Assembly: GCA_017480035.1 (NCBI GenBank)
Contig: JAFVBJ010000003.1
Coordinates: forward strand, 186,001-250,000
DNA length: 64,000 bases
Source of the DNA: Candidatus Saccharimonadota bacterium
GTDB taxonomy: Bacteria; Patescibacteriota; Saccharimonadia; Saccharimonadales; Saccharimonadaceae
Direction: 5' to 3'
Part shown: positions 24,143-33,142 of the stretch, one piece after another
Position numbering within the stretch: position 1 is the stretch's first letter
Layout of the letters: the number at the start of each line of letters is the position of its first letter
The notes under the pieces: generated by a model
Told to the model about the DNA's origin: nothing
Database searches by the model: none
What the model saw: the letters and a program-made list of their open reading frames with translations, nothing else
Translations under genes and position numbers: made by a program

Positions 24143-25801
24143 CTAAACTCCCGTCATTTTCGGGTAGCAAACAATAAATGAGAGTAAAACTGCCGCAATG
24201 TAATATGGAATTAATTTGCGGATGAACGGAATTTGTTTAAATATATTCACAACCGCGAGAATCGCAAAAATGCTTGCCGGTAAGTAATGATAGAGGAACA
24301 TTGGGCGTGAAATCAACCCGTACGGCAGCCAAAGCGACAACCATGCGAGCAAAATATATGTCGACGACGCGTCCTTTTTCTTGATTCCAAAATAAAGCGA
24401 AATGAAAAGCCCAATTATCGAAACATACGCAATCGTATAATTTGCCATGAGGGAAATACTTGTCTTTTCCGTTCTATCGAGTGCATAAAGCATTGGCTTT
24501 AATGCAATCGGCCAAGTATACCATTTCGACGAATACGGATGTGGCGTATTCTCGTGTGAGTGATATCTATAAAGATGTAAACTTTGTTTTGAAACATCAT
24601 TTAAACCATGCGCATTAGTTGTGTTCGGAAAAAGCAGATAACTCGAACAATAAATCGTCCCCGGAATTAGGATGAAACACAAAAATCCGCGCAACGTCCA
24701 TTTTCTGACATTTTTTTCAAACAAGTTCTTGAAAATTTCTCGGAATCGCAATGTTTTTGTCGTCCAAAATCCCTGGTCAAGCAGATATTTGAAGAAAAGT
24801 ATCGCTAGCCCAATCCCGCCGAACGCTCCGCTCCATTTTGTCGCGAACGCACAGCCAAAGAACACTCCGGAAAGTAAGAAATTCCTGAATTTTTTGCCCT
24901 CGACAAATTTAAACATGAAAAGATACGAAAGCATCGTAAATAAACAAAGCCACGAATCAATCGTCCCAATTCTCGTTTGCGTAAAATGTAGTCCAGATAA
25001 CGAAACTAAAATCGCCGTGAACCGCGCATATCCCGATTTTTTGAAAATCTGTTTCGCGAGAAAATACGCTACGATTACGATAATAATTCCGCAAATTGTT
25101 CCGCCCATGCGCCAAGTAAACGGCGTCATTCTCCCTGTAATCGCAATCGGAATCGACTGCAAAATTTTTCCGAGCGGCGGATGCACTGTCTCCCACCCGA
25201 CAAGTCCGTTTGCATATTCATACGCCGTTTGCGCAAAATAAACTTCATCAAAATACGTTGTATTCATCGACGTCGGATGCGTCACCACGGTATCTTGCTC
25301 GTCGACTAATTCACCCATCGTCGTTTCCAAATTTTCTTCAGCAAAAATTTCTCGCTGTACGGTCACTCCGCTGATTAGCTTTTCGTTCTCGTCTAGCACT
25401 CCGATTTCGCCATACGAAATTTCTCGGCCAGCACTAGATGTAATTCTGATTCCGGAGGTTTTTCGATTAATTGCAATTCTCGTCCATTTGAACGACCCCT
25501 CAAACGCATATTCCTTCCCAGAATTATATGTCGTTTTCCCAGATTCCAATACGGAATATTTCCCCGTGAAGTCCGCTTCCGTCTCGCCGGTATAAATCAT
25601 TACCGCCGAAACTCGTTTTTCCTCCGGCAGAACAATCGTAAAATATTCATTCGCTTGCGCCCGATGAAAAGTCTGTGGTGCGACGTCGTCTCCGAGATTT
25701 AAAAACGCCAAAATCGAATACGCGATTACAATCACCGCGAGAAAAATCACATCAAAAATTTTTTCGCGGTTCTTTTTAGCCCACTGCTTTAGTTTTTGCA
25801 C
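24143..25801 (-). CDS. Protein O-mannosyltransferase family protein (PMT, GT39)
   Basis: 552 residues. TM1 is near 15-35. A beta-rich insert of about 130 residues follows that looks like a galactose-binding (F5/8) module (FTIVLPEEKRVSAVMIYTG ... EISYGEIGVLDENEKL). The catalytic loop TTYFDEVYFAQTAYEYANG and HPPLGK carry the PMT Asp-Glu and His-Pro-Pro motifs, then TRIGTIDSWLCLF and about eight more TMs. It would move mannose or a similar sugar from polyprenyl phosphate onto secreted proteins; pilins next door are plausible targets (inference). It starts with GTG after AGGAGA and is the last gene of a four-gene minus operon. Confidence 0.88.
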   Translation of the reverse strand: MQKLKQWAKKNREKIFDVIFLAVIVIAYSILAFLNLGDDVAPQTFHRAQANEYFTIVLPEEKRVSAVMIYTGETEADFTGKYSVLESGKTTYNSGKEYAFEGSFKWTRIAINRKTSGIRITSSAGREISYGEIGVLDENEKLISGVTVQREIFAEENLETTMGELVDEQDTVVTHPTSMNTTYFDEVYFAQTAYEYANGLVGWETVHPPLGKILQSIPIAITGRMTPFTWRMGGTICGIIIVIVAYFLAKQIFKKSGYARFTAILVSLSGLHFTQTRIGTIDSWLCLFTMLSYLFMFKFVEGKKFRNFLLSGVFFGCAFATKWSGAFGGIGLAILFFKYLLDQGFWTTKTLRFREIFKNLFEKNVRKWTLRGFLCFILIPGTIYCSSYLLFPNTTNAHGLNDVSKQSLHLYRYHSHENTPHPYSSKWYTWPIALKPMLYALDRTEKTSISLMANYTIAYVSIIGLFISLYFGIKKKDASSTYILLAWLSLWLPYGLISRPMFLYHYLPASIFAILAVVNIFKQIPFIRKLIPYYIAAVLLSFIVCYPKMTGV

Positions 25802-25809
25802 GAAGTCTC

Positions 25810-27240
25810 CTATGCTTTTGTCGCTCTGCGCGCTGCAACACGCACCGCTTCATTGAACGAAAGGGAAATGTGTGGAGCTGTTGCTAGGTCGACCACTCGA
25901 AGTTCTGCTTTCATCGCCAAAACAATCTCTTGAATCATCAAATCTGCGTTCGGTGCCACGATTGTCGCTCCGAGGATTTTATTTTCTTTGTTTGTCACAA
26001 TTTTCACAAAACCATCTTGATATTCCGCTGTATTCGAAGCCGAAACTGTCGAAAGTGGCACCAAAACTTGTTTGTAGCGCAAATCTCTCGCGATACATTC
26101 ATCTTCTGTTAATCCAACTGCTGCAACCTTCGGGAAAGTATCAGTCATACGGACAAATCCACGATAATTCACAGTTCCTTTTGCGCGGTTCACAATGTTC
26201 GACGCCGCAATCGCTGCTTCGTAGCTCGCTTTTTCAGTCGAAGAAAGTTCCGCACTGTCCGCATGCTTATCAACTGCTACGTCTGCTACATCACCACAAG
26301 CATAGATATTCTTTGCTGATGTCTGCATCATGCTGTTGGTATGGATTCCGTTGCTCGAGAATTTCACTTCTGCATTCGAAAGTCCGAGGTCAACCGCCGG
26401 CTCACTTCCTGTTGCAAGCACGACCGCTTCGACTTTGACGGATTTTTCTTGTCCACCACGCATAAATTGAACTTTAATCACGTCAGTTTTTCGTCCATTT
26501 GGCAGAGTTTCTTTTCCGGCTTTCGTTGTCGCGACCACTCTTGATGAAGTCAAAACGTTAATTCCAAGCGTTTTCGAAAATCTCTTCTCAATCACTTCGC
26601 CCGCCTCCGGATCCTCCTTCGGCAAAAGTCGTTCCGAGATTTCTGCAATTAGAACTTTCGCGCCCATTTCAGCAAAATATTCCGCCACTTCACATCCAGT
26701 TGAGCCACCGCCAACCACCATTACAACTTTCGGAAGTCGACGCAAAGTAAAAACATCCTCCGGCAGCAAACATTCTGCCTCGCTTGAACCAGTAATTCCC
26801 GGGTCAATCGGTGTCGCTCCAGTTGCAATAATAAACTTTTTCGATGTAATATTTTCATTTTCGCCCACCGAAATTTCGTTTGGCGAAATAAATTGTGCAA
26901 ATCCTTCGAGACACTTCACGCCTGCATCCTCAAACTCTTTTTTCGAGTTTGCACCTGCACGTTTTTGTGCGACGAGATTCCAGTTTAAGACCGAAGGATA
27001 GTTATATTTCAAAGAAGTAGAAGAAAGTCCAAATTTCGAAGCTTCAATCGCCCCGAAAAAAGTCTGTGAAAAATGTGATGCTGCAGCATAAGGAATATCT
27101 CGGCGGTTCACGTTTGTTCCGCCCCAAGTTCCCGCCTCGACTAGCGCAGTTTTTAATCCAGCTCCGGCCGCCATCATCGCCGCCGTACCGCCTGCCGCGC
27201 CACTTCCAATCACTACTAAATCATAATCATATTTTTTCAC
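25810..27240 (-). CDS. Flavoprotein of the disulfide reductase family lacking the redox-active cysteines
   Basis: 476 residues with the full layout of class I flavin disulfide reductases: FAD motif VVIGSGAAGGTAAMMAAGAG, central ATG motif FIIATGA, NAD(P) motif MVVGGGSTGCEVAEYFAEMG, second FAD motif IYACGDVAD and a dimerisation domain. The active-site block, normally GGTCxNxGCxPSK, reads GGTNVNRRDIPYAA: both Cys are gone, replaced by Asn and Asp. The C-terminal His-Glu pair is altered to PHISLSFNEAV. It thus cannot be a lipoamide or mercuric reductase; NAD(P)H transhydrogenase, diaphorase or quinone reductase activity is possible. It starts with GTG 4 nt after AGGAGG. Confidence 0.85.
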   Translation of the reverse strand: MKKYDYDLVVIGSGAAGGTAAMMAAGAGLKTALVEAGTWGGTNVNRRDIPYAAASHFSQTFFGAIEASKFGLSSTSLKYNYPSVLNWNLVAQKRAGANSKKEFEDAGVKCLEGFAQFISPNEISVGENENITSKKFIIATGATPIDPGITGSSEAECLLPEDVFTLRRLPKVVMVVGGGSTGCEVAEYFAEMGAKVLIAEISERLLPKEDPEAGEVIEKRFSKTLGINVLTSSRVVATTKAGKETLPNGRKTDVIKVQFMRGGQEKSVKVEAVVLATGSEPAVDLGLSNAEVKFSSNGIHTNSMMQTSAKNIYACGDVADVAVDKHADSAELSSTEKASYEAAIAASNIVNRAKGTVNYRGFVRMTDTFPKVAAVGLTEDECIARDLRYKQVLVPLSTVSASNTAEYQDGFVKIVTNKENKILGATIVAPNADLMIQEIVLAMKAELRVVDLATAPHISLSFNEAVRVAARRATKA

Positions 27241-27251
27241 ATTACCTCCTT

Positions 27252-27497
27252 CTAAATAATTTTATCTTTACTTTCAAACAGATAAGCCAAATCTTCGTTG
27301 TATTTCTTAATCTCTCTTGCTAGCTTCTGGTTCAAGTCATTTTCCGTAATCATCGACCGCTTCTTACTCCATGCCATGACTTTATCTGTCACTTTATCTG
27401 CAATTATCTCCGCCGTTCCCGCGTGTAGCCCCAACACTCTCGCTTCACGTTTGATTTCTTCATGCACTTTCTTTTTTGATAGCTTTGCTAGACTCAT
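27252..27497 (-). CDS. Small helical protein, distantly ATP-cone-like
   Basis: 81 residues, all helical, basic start (LAKLSKKKVHEEIKREA). The C-terminal part, AEIIADKVTDKVMAWSKKRS then ITENDLNQKLAREIKKYNEDLAYLFES, resembles the second half of ATP-cone domains of ribonucleotide reductases and NrdR, but the nucleotide-binding RxG start of a cone is missing, so the match is weak. It overlaps the upstream membrane gene by 4 bases (ATGA) and precedes the flavoprotein gene by 11 nt. Confidence 0.6.
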   Translation of the reverse strand: MSLAKLSKKKVHEEIKREARVLGLHAGTAEIIADKVTDKVMAWSKKRSMITENDLNQKLAREIKKYNEDLAYLFESKDKII

Positions 27498-28207
27498 TTT
27501 GCCCCCAAAATCCTAAATGCAATGATGAAAATCGCAAGCGTCAGAAAGAGCGTTCCGGACATCGCCTTGAGGAAATTCTTGTTTTTAACGCGCCATTTTT
27601 GGACGTCAACAACCGTACTCCCTCGACGGATAAAAAACCTCAGCACAAATAGCGGCAAAATTGCAATGAACGTATAGCCCAGAATGCTCAAAAACTGCCA
27701 TTCAAATGGCAAAAGTACCACTGAATTTCCAGCCACCAGCATCAGGACGAACGAAAAAGGCATTTCTGCGAATGCGGTCAACATCCCAAGGCTAAACGCC
27801 TCAACATTGCTCTCTGTTAACTTTGCACGGTTATTGATGTGCCTAGCAACCGACTTTGGTAACCAAAGTTCAGTCGATCGCCTAGACTTATAGTAAAAAA
27901 ACCAAATCAAAAGTGCAAGCATAAGCAGTACGGAAGCCATCACCGCCATACAAGTCGTCGAGAGCGAACTCTCTGTGAGTGTTGCAATCAGAAATGCAAT
28001 CGTCGTCACCGTCAGACAGATTAAAAGTGCCGACCCGAAAATATAATTCGAAACTAGAAATTTTGTCTTTTTTCGAATGTGTTTGCCGAGGCTTGCGTGG
28101 TACAAAAGTAGTAATGCTCCAAGCTCGCATTGCAGGGAAGCGTGGACGATTGCAGACAAAAAAATTATGCAAAGTTGTACACCATTAACAGATAAAAGAC
28201 CGTCCAT
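27494..28207 (-). CDS. Unidentified membrane protein with about six TM helices
   Basis: About 237 residues starting at the ATG at 28207, which lies 6 nt from a minus-strand TATAAT; an in-frame GTG at 28225 lies within the promoter and is rejected. Hydrophobic segments fall near 8-30, 45-68, 75-100, 140-165, 170-195 and 215-235. The layout recalls LysE/DsbD-like small transporters, but I see no diagnostic motif. It is the first gene of the minus operon with the cone-like protein, the Cys-less flavoprotein and the PMT enzyme, so it could supply or use reducing equivalents across the membrane (speculative). Confidence 0.7.
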   Translation of the reverse strand: MDGLLSVNGVQLCIIFLSAIVHASLQCELGALLLLYHASLGKHIRKKTKFLVSNYIFGSALLICLTVTTIAFLIATLTESSLSTTCMAVMASVLLMLALLIWFFYYKSRRSTELWLPKSVARHINNRAKLTESNVEAFSLGMLTAFAEMPFSFVLMLVAGNSVVLLPFEWQFLSILGYTFIAILPLFVLRFFIRRGSTVVDVQKWRVKNKNFLKAMSGTLFLTLAIFIIAFRILGAK

Positions 28208-28213
28208 AACGAC

Positions 28214-28222
28214 ATTATAACA
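28214..28222 (-). promoter_or_regulatory. Extended -10 promoter of the minus-strand flavoprotein/PMT operon
   Basis: TGT-TATAAT on the minus strand, ending 6 nt before the ATG at 28207: leaderless type. Confidence 0.6.
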
Positions 28223-28368
28223 CACTTATGGTTATTTTTGAACCTGTTGGAACGTTGTAAAAAATACAACATTCTCTCTGTAAAATCCACAAAATTTAAT
28301 GCTTATGCTTGCATAAAAAATCTTTTTTGATAATATGCGGCGCTACAAAACATTAAACGGAGGAAAAA

Positions 28369-29820
28369 ATGACTAAAATCATCATAACAATACTAACTCT
28401 AGCTTTGGGCTTTGCCCCACCTTTATCTACGCTCGCCACTTCTGATAACCTTGCATTTAACGAAGAAAGGAGTGGCGAGAGCACCTCAGAAGCGAGCACT
28501 AACGAGGAGCCAGTGACAGTTGGCGTCGAAGGCTCCTCAAAGGTCAAGCGCTCTGCAAAAAAGACCCAGAAAGCCTGCGCAGCGGGTTATTTCCGGAGTC
28601 CTCTAACCAATCGCTGTAAAAAACTCGTCACTGTCAAAGAAACCACTTCGACCATCACCACCACGACCTATAACCCGTCGACCGGAAAAGCCACCGTTAA
28701 AAAAGTTTGCAAAAGTGGCTATTGGTGGAACAAGAAAACCGAGCGCTGCAATAAGAAAAAGGCCTGCAAAATCGGCTACGTTTGGCAGTCTAGCGACAAT
28801 TCCTGTAAGAAAATCATCTGCAGCTTCGGTTTTAAAGTCCAAGATTCGTCAAATCTCTGCAAGCGTATCATCTGTGAAAAAGGAAAAATCTTGAACCAAG
28901 TCACCGGAAACTGTGTTATAAACCGTAATGGCAAGTATAAGACCTGTGAAACCGGCTGGACGCTCGATCTGATGACTCTAAAGTGTGCGCTCATCGGTAC
29001 AAAAGGCTCGAATGACCCGCGTTCCATCGCCGCTGCTAAATCTGCCGGCATCAAACAATCCGCTAGCACCGTGAAAAAATACGTCCTAAAATCAAACATC
29101 ACGCTCGCAGACATCGAAACTCCGAGCGACACATCTGATGCACCAACACAGTCTGACATCTCAACCGAGACCGAATCCACGACGAGAGATTGCGGAGAGG
29201 GGAAATTTTTGAACCCAAAAACCAATCGTTGCAAAAATCTGCAAACTATTACTGAAACCTCGACCGGCAAAACTATCACCACTTACGACCCCGAAACCGG
29301 CGAAGCTACCACAGTAAAAGTCTGCAACGAAGGCTATTACTTAAAAGAAGAAACGAATCGCTGTAATAAAATTCCCGCCGATTCAACTTCATCCAACTCC
29401 TCAAGCAGTTCAAGTTCATCTTCAAACTCATCTTCGTCCGCCACAAAAACCTGCCCAGAAGGGAAATTCTTGAACCCAAAAACCAATCGTTGCAAAAATC
29501 TCCAGACCGTCACAGAATCTTCCACTGGAAAGACCGTTACGACCTACGATCCCGCGACCGGTGAATCCAAAACCGAAAAAATTTGCAACGAAGGTTATGA
29601 ACTGAATCCTGATACGAACCGGTGTAAGAAAAAGAAAGAGAACGCTGGCGAGGAATATCCGCTCGAAGTTCCGGAGCTCGGTAGTGAAGGAGATAATAAT
29701 TTTGTTGCGATTGGCTCCGTCGCCGCCATTATCGCTGTTGGGACTGGTTTTATTATCTTCCAGTTCCGTCACGAGATAGTTAAATTCGTTAAAGGGATGA
29801 AAAAGAGGCAAAAAGCTTAA
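28369..29820 (+). CDS. Surface protein with tandem Cys repeats and a C-terminal membrane anchor
   Basis: 483 residues. A signal peptide (about 1-25) is followed by a polar spacer and at least seven copies of a small module of the form C-x2-G-(Y/F/K)-x-x-(N/S)-x-x-T-x-R-C-K, for example CAAGYFRSPLTNRCKK, CKSGYWWNKKTERC, CEGKFLNPKTNRCKN-type and CNEGYELNPDTNRCKK. Longer units of about 60 residues alternate with ITETSTGKTITTYDPETG linkers; two are near-duplicates (29190-29400 and 29450-29640). A Ser-rich stretch lies near 345-360 and a TM near 448-468, with basic KKRQKA after it. Each module has two Cys and probably forms one disulfide. Good GGAGG ribosome binding site. A host-contact or wall-spanning role is inference. 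Confidence 0.85.
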   Translation: MTKIIITILTLALGFAPPLSTLATSDNLAFNEERSGESTSEASTNEEPVTVGVEGSSKVKRSAKKTQKACAAGYFRSPLTNRCKKLVTVKETTSTITTTTYNPSTGKATVKKVCKSGYWWNKKTERCNKKKACKIGYVWQSSDNSCKKIICSFGFKVQDSSNLCKRIICEKGKILNQVTGNCVINRNGKYKTCETGWTLDLMTLKCALIGTKGSNDPRSIAAAKSAGIKQSASTVKKYVLKSNITLADIETPSDTSDAPTQSDISTETESTTRDCGEGKFLNPKTNRCKNLQTITETSTGKTITTYDPETGEATTVKVCNEGYYLKEETNRCNKIPADSTSSNSSSSSSSSSNSSSSATKTCPEGKFLNPKTNRCKNLQTVTESSTGKTVTTYDPATGESKTEKICNEGYELNPDTNRCKKKKENAGEEYPLEVPELGSEGDNNFVAIGSVAAIIAVGTGFIIFQFRHEIVKFVKGMKKRQKA

Positions 29821-29825
29821 AAATG

Positions 29826-29834
29826 TGGTAAAAT
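29826..29834 (+). promoter_or_regulatory. Extended -10 promoter
   Basis: TGG-TAAAAT ends 9 nt before the ATG at 29844. Confidence 0.5.
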
Positions 29835-29843
29835 GAGGGCAAT

Positions 29844-30458
29844 ATGAGTAAACGTCTTGATAAGATTAATTTAGCATTAAAAATCATCATTAGTTTATTT
29901 GGTGTCGGGCTCTTTATTGCCCACCTCATCGATCCGGTCGCATGGCCAAAAACTTGGAGCTATCTCGTCACAATCATCTTGCCTTTCAGTCCAGATATTA
30001 TTAAAATCTTCGGTCTAAACACTTCAACTCGTCTCCAAATCGCATTCTCTCTGTTTCTCGGTATGGCGATGGTTGCAGGAATTGATTTCGACCTCTATAA
30101 AATCTGGTATATTTTCGGCAATCCATGCTACGACAAAATCGCTCACTGTCTCTCTGGCGTACTTGGCGCCTTTGTCGCAAAGGAAATCCTTGACAATAAC
30201 TATGATGGCCGAAGCATAAAAGTTACTGGCGGAAAGACCGTCGTAAAACATTACGACACTAGGTTTACTTGGCTTTTTATCGTCTCTTTTGTTGCTTTGA
30301 CCGCTGCTGGCTGGGAATGTTTTGAATTTCTCTACGACCAAATCACTGGCGGTTCAATGCAAACTTTAATCGCCGAAGGTGTTGATGACACAATGTGGGA
30401 CATTCTAGGTGCTCTCGCCTTTGGTATTATCGCCGCTTTCCCCCTCTCGAAAAAATAA
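29844..30458 (+). CDS. Membrane protein of the YjdF/DUF2238 type
   Basis: 204 residues with five or six TM helices. The motifs YDKIAHCLSGVLGAF near 93 and GWECFEFLYD with DDTMWDILGALAFG in the last third place conserved His, Glu and Asp residues in the membrane, as in YjdF/DUF2238 proteins, whose function is unknown to me. It lies between the Cys-repeat surface protein and dnaK and has its own promoter. Confidence 0.7.
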   Translation: MSKRLDKINLALKIIISLFGVGLFIAHLIDPVAWPKTWSYLVTIILPFSPDIIKIFGLNTSTRLQIAFSLFLGMAMVAGIDFDLYKIWYIFGNPCYDKIAHCLSGVLGAFVAKEILDNNYDGRSIKVTGGKTVVKHYDTRFTWLFIVSFVALTAAGWECFEFLYDQITGGSMQTLIAEGVDDTMWDILGALAFGIIAAFPLSKK

Positions 30459-30480
30459 TTTTTCTCATTCCACCCCTGTT

Positions 30481-30507
30481 TTAGCACTCTTGACGTTCGA
30501 GTGCTAA
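30481..30507 (+). promoter_or_regulatory. CIRCE element and promoter of dnaK
   Basis: Perfect inverted repeat TTAGCACTC-N9-GAGTGCTAA, the HrcA operator. The spacer supplies the -35 (TTGACG, 30490-30495), and TATAAT follows at 30513-30518 with 17-bp spacing. HrcA bound here would cover the polymerase site, so dnaK should be released on heat or protein-folding stress. No hrcA is in the window. Confidence 0.95.
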
Positions 30508-30574
30508 TGGACTATAATATACTCAAGAATTAGCAGTATATAACATAGAGTGCTAAAAAGAAAGGAAATATATT

Positions 30575-32467
30575 ATGGGAAAAATTATTGGAATTGATCT
30601 CGGAACAACCAACAGTGCGTTTGCATACATGGTCGCCGGGAAACCAGAAGTCATTACGAACGCTGAAGGCGACAGAACTACCCCGAGCGTCATCGCTGTC
30701 ACGAAGAAAGGCGAACGCCTCGTCGGTAAAGTTGCACAGCGTCAACGTGTCACGAACCCAAAGAACACAATCTATGGCATTAAACGTCTCATTGGTCGTA
30801 AATTTGAAGACGAAGAAGTAAAACACGACCTTGATATTATGCCATACGAAATCGTCAAAAAGGGAAATGCTGTCGCTGTAAAAATGGACGGCAAAGAATA
30901 TACTCCAGAAGAAATTTCCGCAATGGTTCTTAGTAAAATTAAAGCCGATGCCGAAGCTTTCCTCGGTGAAAAAGTTACCGAAGCAATTATTACTGTCCCT
31001 GCATATTTCGACGACTCTCAACGTCAAGCAACTAAAGACGCCGGCAAAATTGCTGGCCTCGAAGTGAAACGTATCATTAACGAGCCAACTGCTGCTGCTC
31101 TCGCTTACGGCCTCGACAAGAAAAACGAAGAGCAAATCGTTGTCTTTGATCTCGGTGGCGGTACTTTCGACGTCTCGATTCTCGAAATCGGCGACGGTGT
31201 CTTCGAAGTGAAAGCCACGAACGGTGATACCCATCTCGGCGGCGAAGATTTCGATAATATCATCGTAAACTTCCTCTGTGACGAATTTAAGAAGGAATCC
31301 GGAATCGATATTAAAAATGATGCCGCAGCTATGCAACGCGTGAAAGATGAAGCTGAAAAAGCCAAAAAGGAACTTTCAAGCGCAACTTCGACCGACATCA
31401 ACCTTCCGTTCCTTTCAGCCGACGAAGACGGTCCAAAACATTTCGAATACACTCTCACTCGTGCAAAAATGGAAGAACTTGTTGAACCTCTCCTCGATCG
31501 TCTCGCCGAGCCAGTGAAAAAAGCTCTTAAAGATGCAAAGCTCGAAGCAAAAGACATCGACGAAGTTGTTATGGTCGGTGGTATGACCCGTATGCCAGCT
31601 GTCGTTGAAAAAGTCAAAGAACTCTTCAACAAAGAGCCAATGCAAGGTGTTAACCCAGACGAAGTCGTTGCTGTCGGTGCCGCAATTCAAGGTGGTGTCC
31701 TTCAAGGCGATGTAAAAGATGTTCTTCTTCTCGACGTGACCCCACTTACTCTCGGTATTGAAACTATGGGTGGCGTCCGCACTCCACTTATCGACCGAAA
31801 CACTACTATCCCAACCTCAAAATCTGAAGTCTTTAGTACCGCAAGCGACAACCAACCACAAGTTGAAATTCACGTCCTTCAAGGTGAGCGCGAATTTGCG
31901 AACGACAACAAATCTCTCGGCCGCTTCATTCTTGATGGCATCGCTCCAGCTCCACGCGGCGTTCCACAAATTGAAGTCACTTTCAATATCGACGCAAACG
32001 GTATCTTGAATGTTACCGCAAAAGACAAGGGAACTGGTAAAGAGCAATCAATCACCATTCAAAACTCTGGCAACATGAGCAAAGATGATATTGAAAAAGC
32101 TCAAAAAGAAGCTGAAATGCACGCTGACGAAGATAAAGCAAAGCGCGAAACTATCGACCTTAGAAACCATCTCGAGAATGCCGTCTACCAAGCTGAAAAA
32201 ATGCCTGATGAATACAAGGGTAAAATCAGCGACGAAGACAAGGAAACTATCAAGAAAGCTGTTGAAGAAGCAAAAGAAGTCTTGAAAGACGAAAATGCTG
32301 ACAAAGACAAGCTCGAATCCGCCGCAAAAGATTTGAACGATAAAATCATGCCAATCGGCGCAAAGATGTATGAACAAGCATCAAAAGACGAAGCTAAAGA
32401 CGACAAAAAATCAGACGACAAAAAATCTGATGACGATGCCGTAGAGGGTGAAGTTGTAGATAAATAA
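30575..32467 (+). CDS. dnaK: Chaperone DnaK (Hsp70)
   Basis: 630 residues, full length. Diagnostic blocks are [46 protein letters not shown] and [21 protein letters not shown] in the ATPase domain, then the linker [19 protein letters not shown] and the substrate-binding domain with LGRFILDGI and [13 protein letters not shown]. The tail is acidic and Lys-rich ([14 protein letters not shown]), ending VEGEVVDK, as is common. It folds and protects proteins with DnaJ and GrpE, neither of which is encoded here; dnaK is followed by an unrelated methyltransferase. It is under CIRCE control. Confidence 0.98.
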   Translation: MGKIIGIDLGTTNSAFAYMVAGKPEVITNAEGDRTTPSVIAVTKKGERLVGKVAQRQRVTNPKNTIYGIKRLIGRKFEDEEVKHDLDIMPYEIVKKGNAVAVKMDGKEYTPEEISAMVLSKIKADAEAFLGEKVTEAIITVPAYFDDSQRQATKDAGKIAGLEVKRIINEPTAAALAYGLDKKNEEQIVVFDLGGGTFDVSILEIGDGVFEVKATNGDTHLGGEDFDNIIVNFLCDEFKKESGIDIKNDAAAMQRVKDEAEKAKKELSSATSTDINLPFLSADEDGPKHFEYTLTRAKMEELVEPLLDRLAEPVKKALKDAKLEAKDIDEVVMVGGMTRMPAVVEKVKELFNKEPMQGVNPDEVVAVGAAIQGGVLQGDVKDVLLLDVTPLTLGIETMGGVRTPLIDRNTTIPTSKSEVFSTASDNQPQVEIHVLQGEREFANDNKSLGRFILDGIAPAPRGVPQIEVTFNIDANGILNVTAKDKGTGKEQSITIQNSGNMSKDDIEKAQKEAEMHADEDKAKRETIDLRNHLENAVYQAEKMPDEYKGKISDEDKETIKKAVEEAKEVLKDENADKDKLESAAKDLNDKIMPIGAKMYEQASKDEAKDDKKSDDKKSDDDAVEGEVVDK

Positions 32468-33099
32468 TGGGCAAGAAACCCCATAAAGCAGAAGAACCTC
32501 AACAGGTCTCAAAAATTGAGACTGAGGTTCTTTTGCATTTAATGAAAGAAACTCTAGAAAATTCCATCCCGGGCGACCTTGTTGAATTTGGTTGCTATCG
32601 TGGCGATACTAGCGTCCTTTTTGAGAGAGAACTCGAGAAATTCCGTCGTGAAAATCCCGAGAAATCTCTGAAGTTTCTCTGGCTCTATGATTCTTTTGAA
32701 GGCCTCCCTGAAAAATCAAAAGAGGACCAAAGCCCTGCCGGCAATCAGTTCAAAGCTGGCGAACTTCTCGTCACAAAGCGCGAAGTTATCGAAAAATTCA
32801 AGAAAAACGGCCTTAAAATCCCGAAAATTCGCAAAAATTTCTTTGAAAATCTCGATGAAAAAGCTGATATTCCAGAAAAAATCAGTTTCGCTTTTCTCGA
32901 CGGCGACCTCTATCAAAGCATCAAAACAAGCTTGAAGCTCGTCGAAAACCGCATGAACAAAAATAGCATTCTCGTCGTCCATGATTATAATAATCCCGAA
33001 CTCCCCGGAAGTTCCAAGGCCGTCGACGAATGGCTTCGTAAAAATCCAGGAAAATCTCTCGAAATCCGCGAAACTCTCGCCATCATAAAGTTCTTATGA
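32467..33099 (+). CDS. TylF/MycF-type SAM-dependent methyltransferase
   Basis: 210 residues. LVEFGCYRGDTSVLFERELEKF is the SAM loop, WLYDSFEGLPEKSKEDQ the family block with acidic residue, and ISFAFLDGDLYQSIKTSLKLVE with VVHDYNNPELPG the metal-linked catalytic region (Asp/His) of TylF O-methyltransferases. In the family such enzymes methylate sugar hydroxyls of antibiotics or surface glycans; here a glycan substrate is plausible. The ATG overlaps the dnaK stop, so it is cotranscribed with dnaK and presumably heat-inducible, which is odd for such an enzyme. Confidence 0.82.
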   Translation: MGKKPHKAEEPQQVSKIETEVLLHLMKETLENSIPGDLVEFGCYRGDTSVLFERELEKFRRENPEKSLKFLWLYDSFEGLPEKSKEDQSPAGNQFKAGELLVTKREVIEKFKKNGLKIPKIRKNFFENLDEKADIPEKISFAFLDGDLYQSIKTSLKLVENRMNKNSILVVHDYNNPELPGSSKAVDEWLRKNPGKSLEIRETLAIIKFL

Positions 33100-33106
33100 T
33101 AAACAA

Positions 33107-33142
33107 GAAAACCTCCCCGAAAATTAAGGGGAGGTAGTTTTG
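33107..33142. terminator. Intrinsic terminator after the dnaK operon
   Basis: ACCTCCCC / GGGGAGGT hairpin (33111-33135) with flanking A and T runs. It also overlaps the 3' end of the convergent minus gene. Confidence 0.85.

Noticed and set aside
29360-29450. TCA/TCT-rich short tandem sequence, considered as a CRISPR or satellite repeat
   Set aside because: It encodes a Ser/Asn linker in the Cys-repeat protein; units are irregular and there are no spacers. No CRISPR array or cas gene is present in the window.
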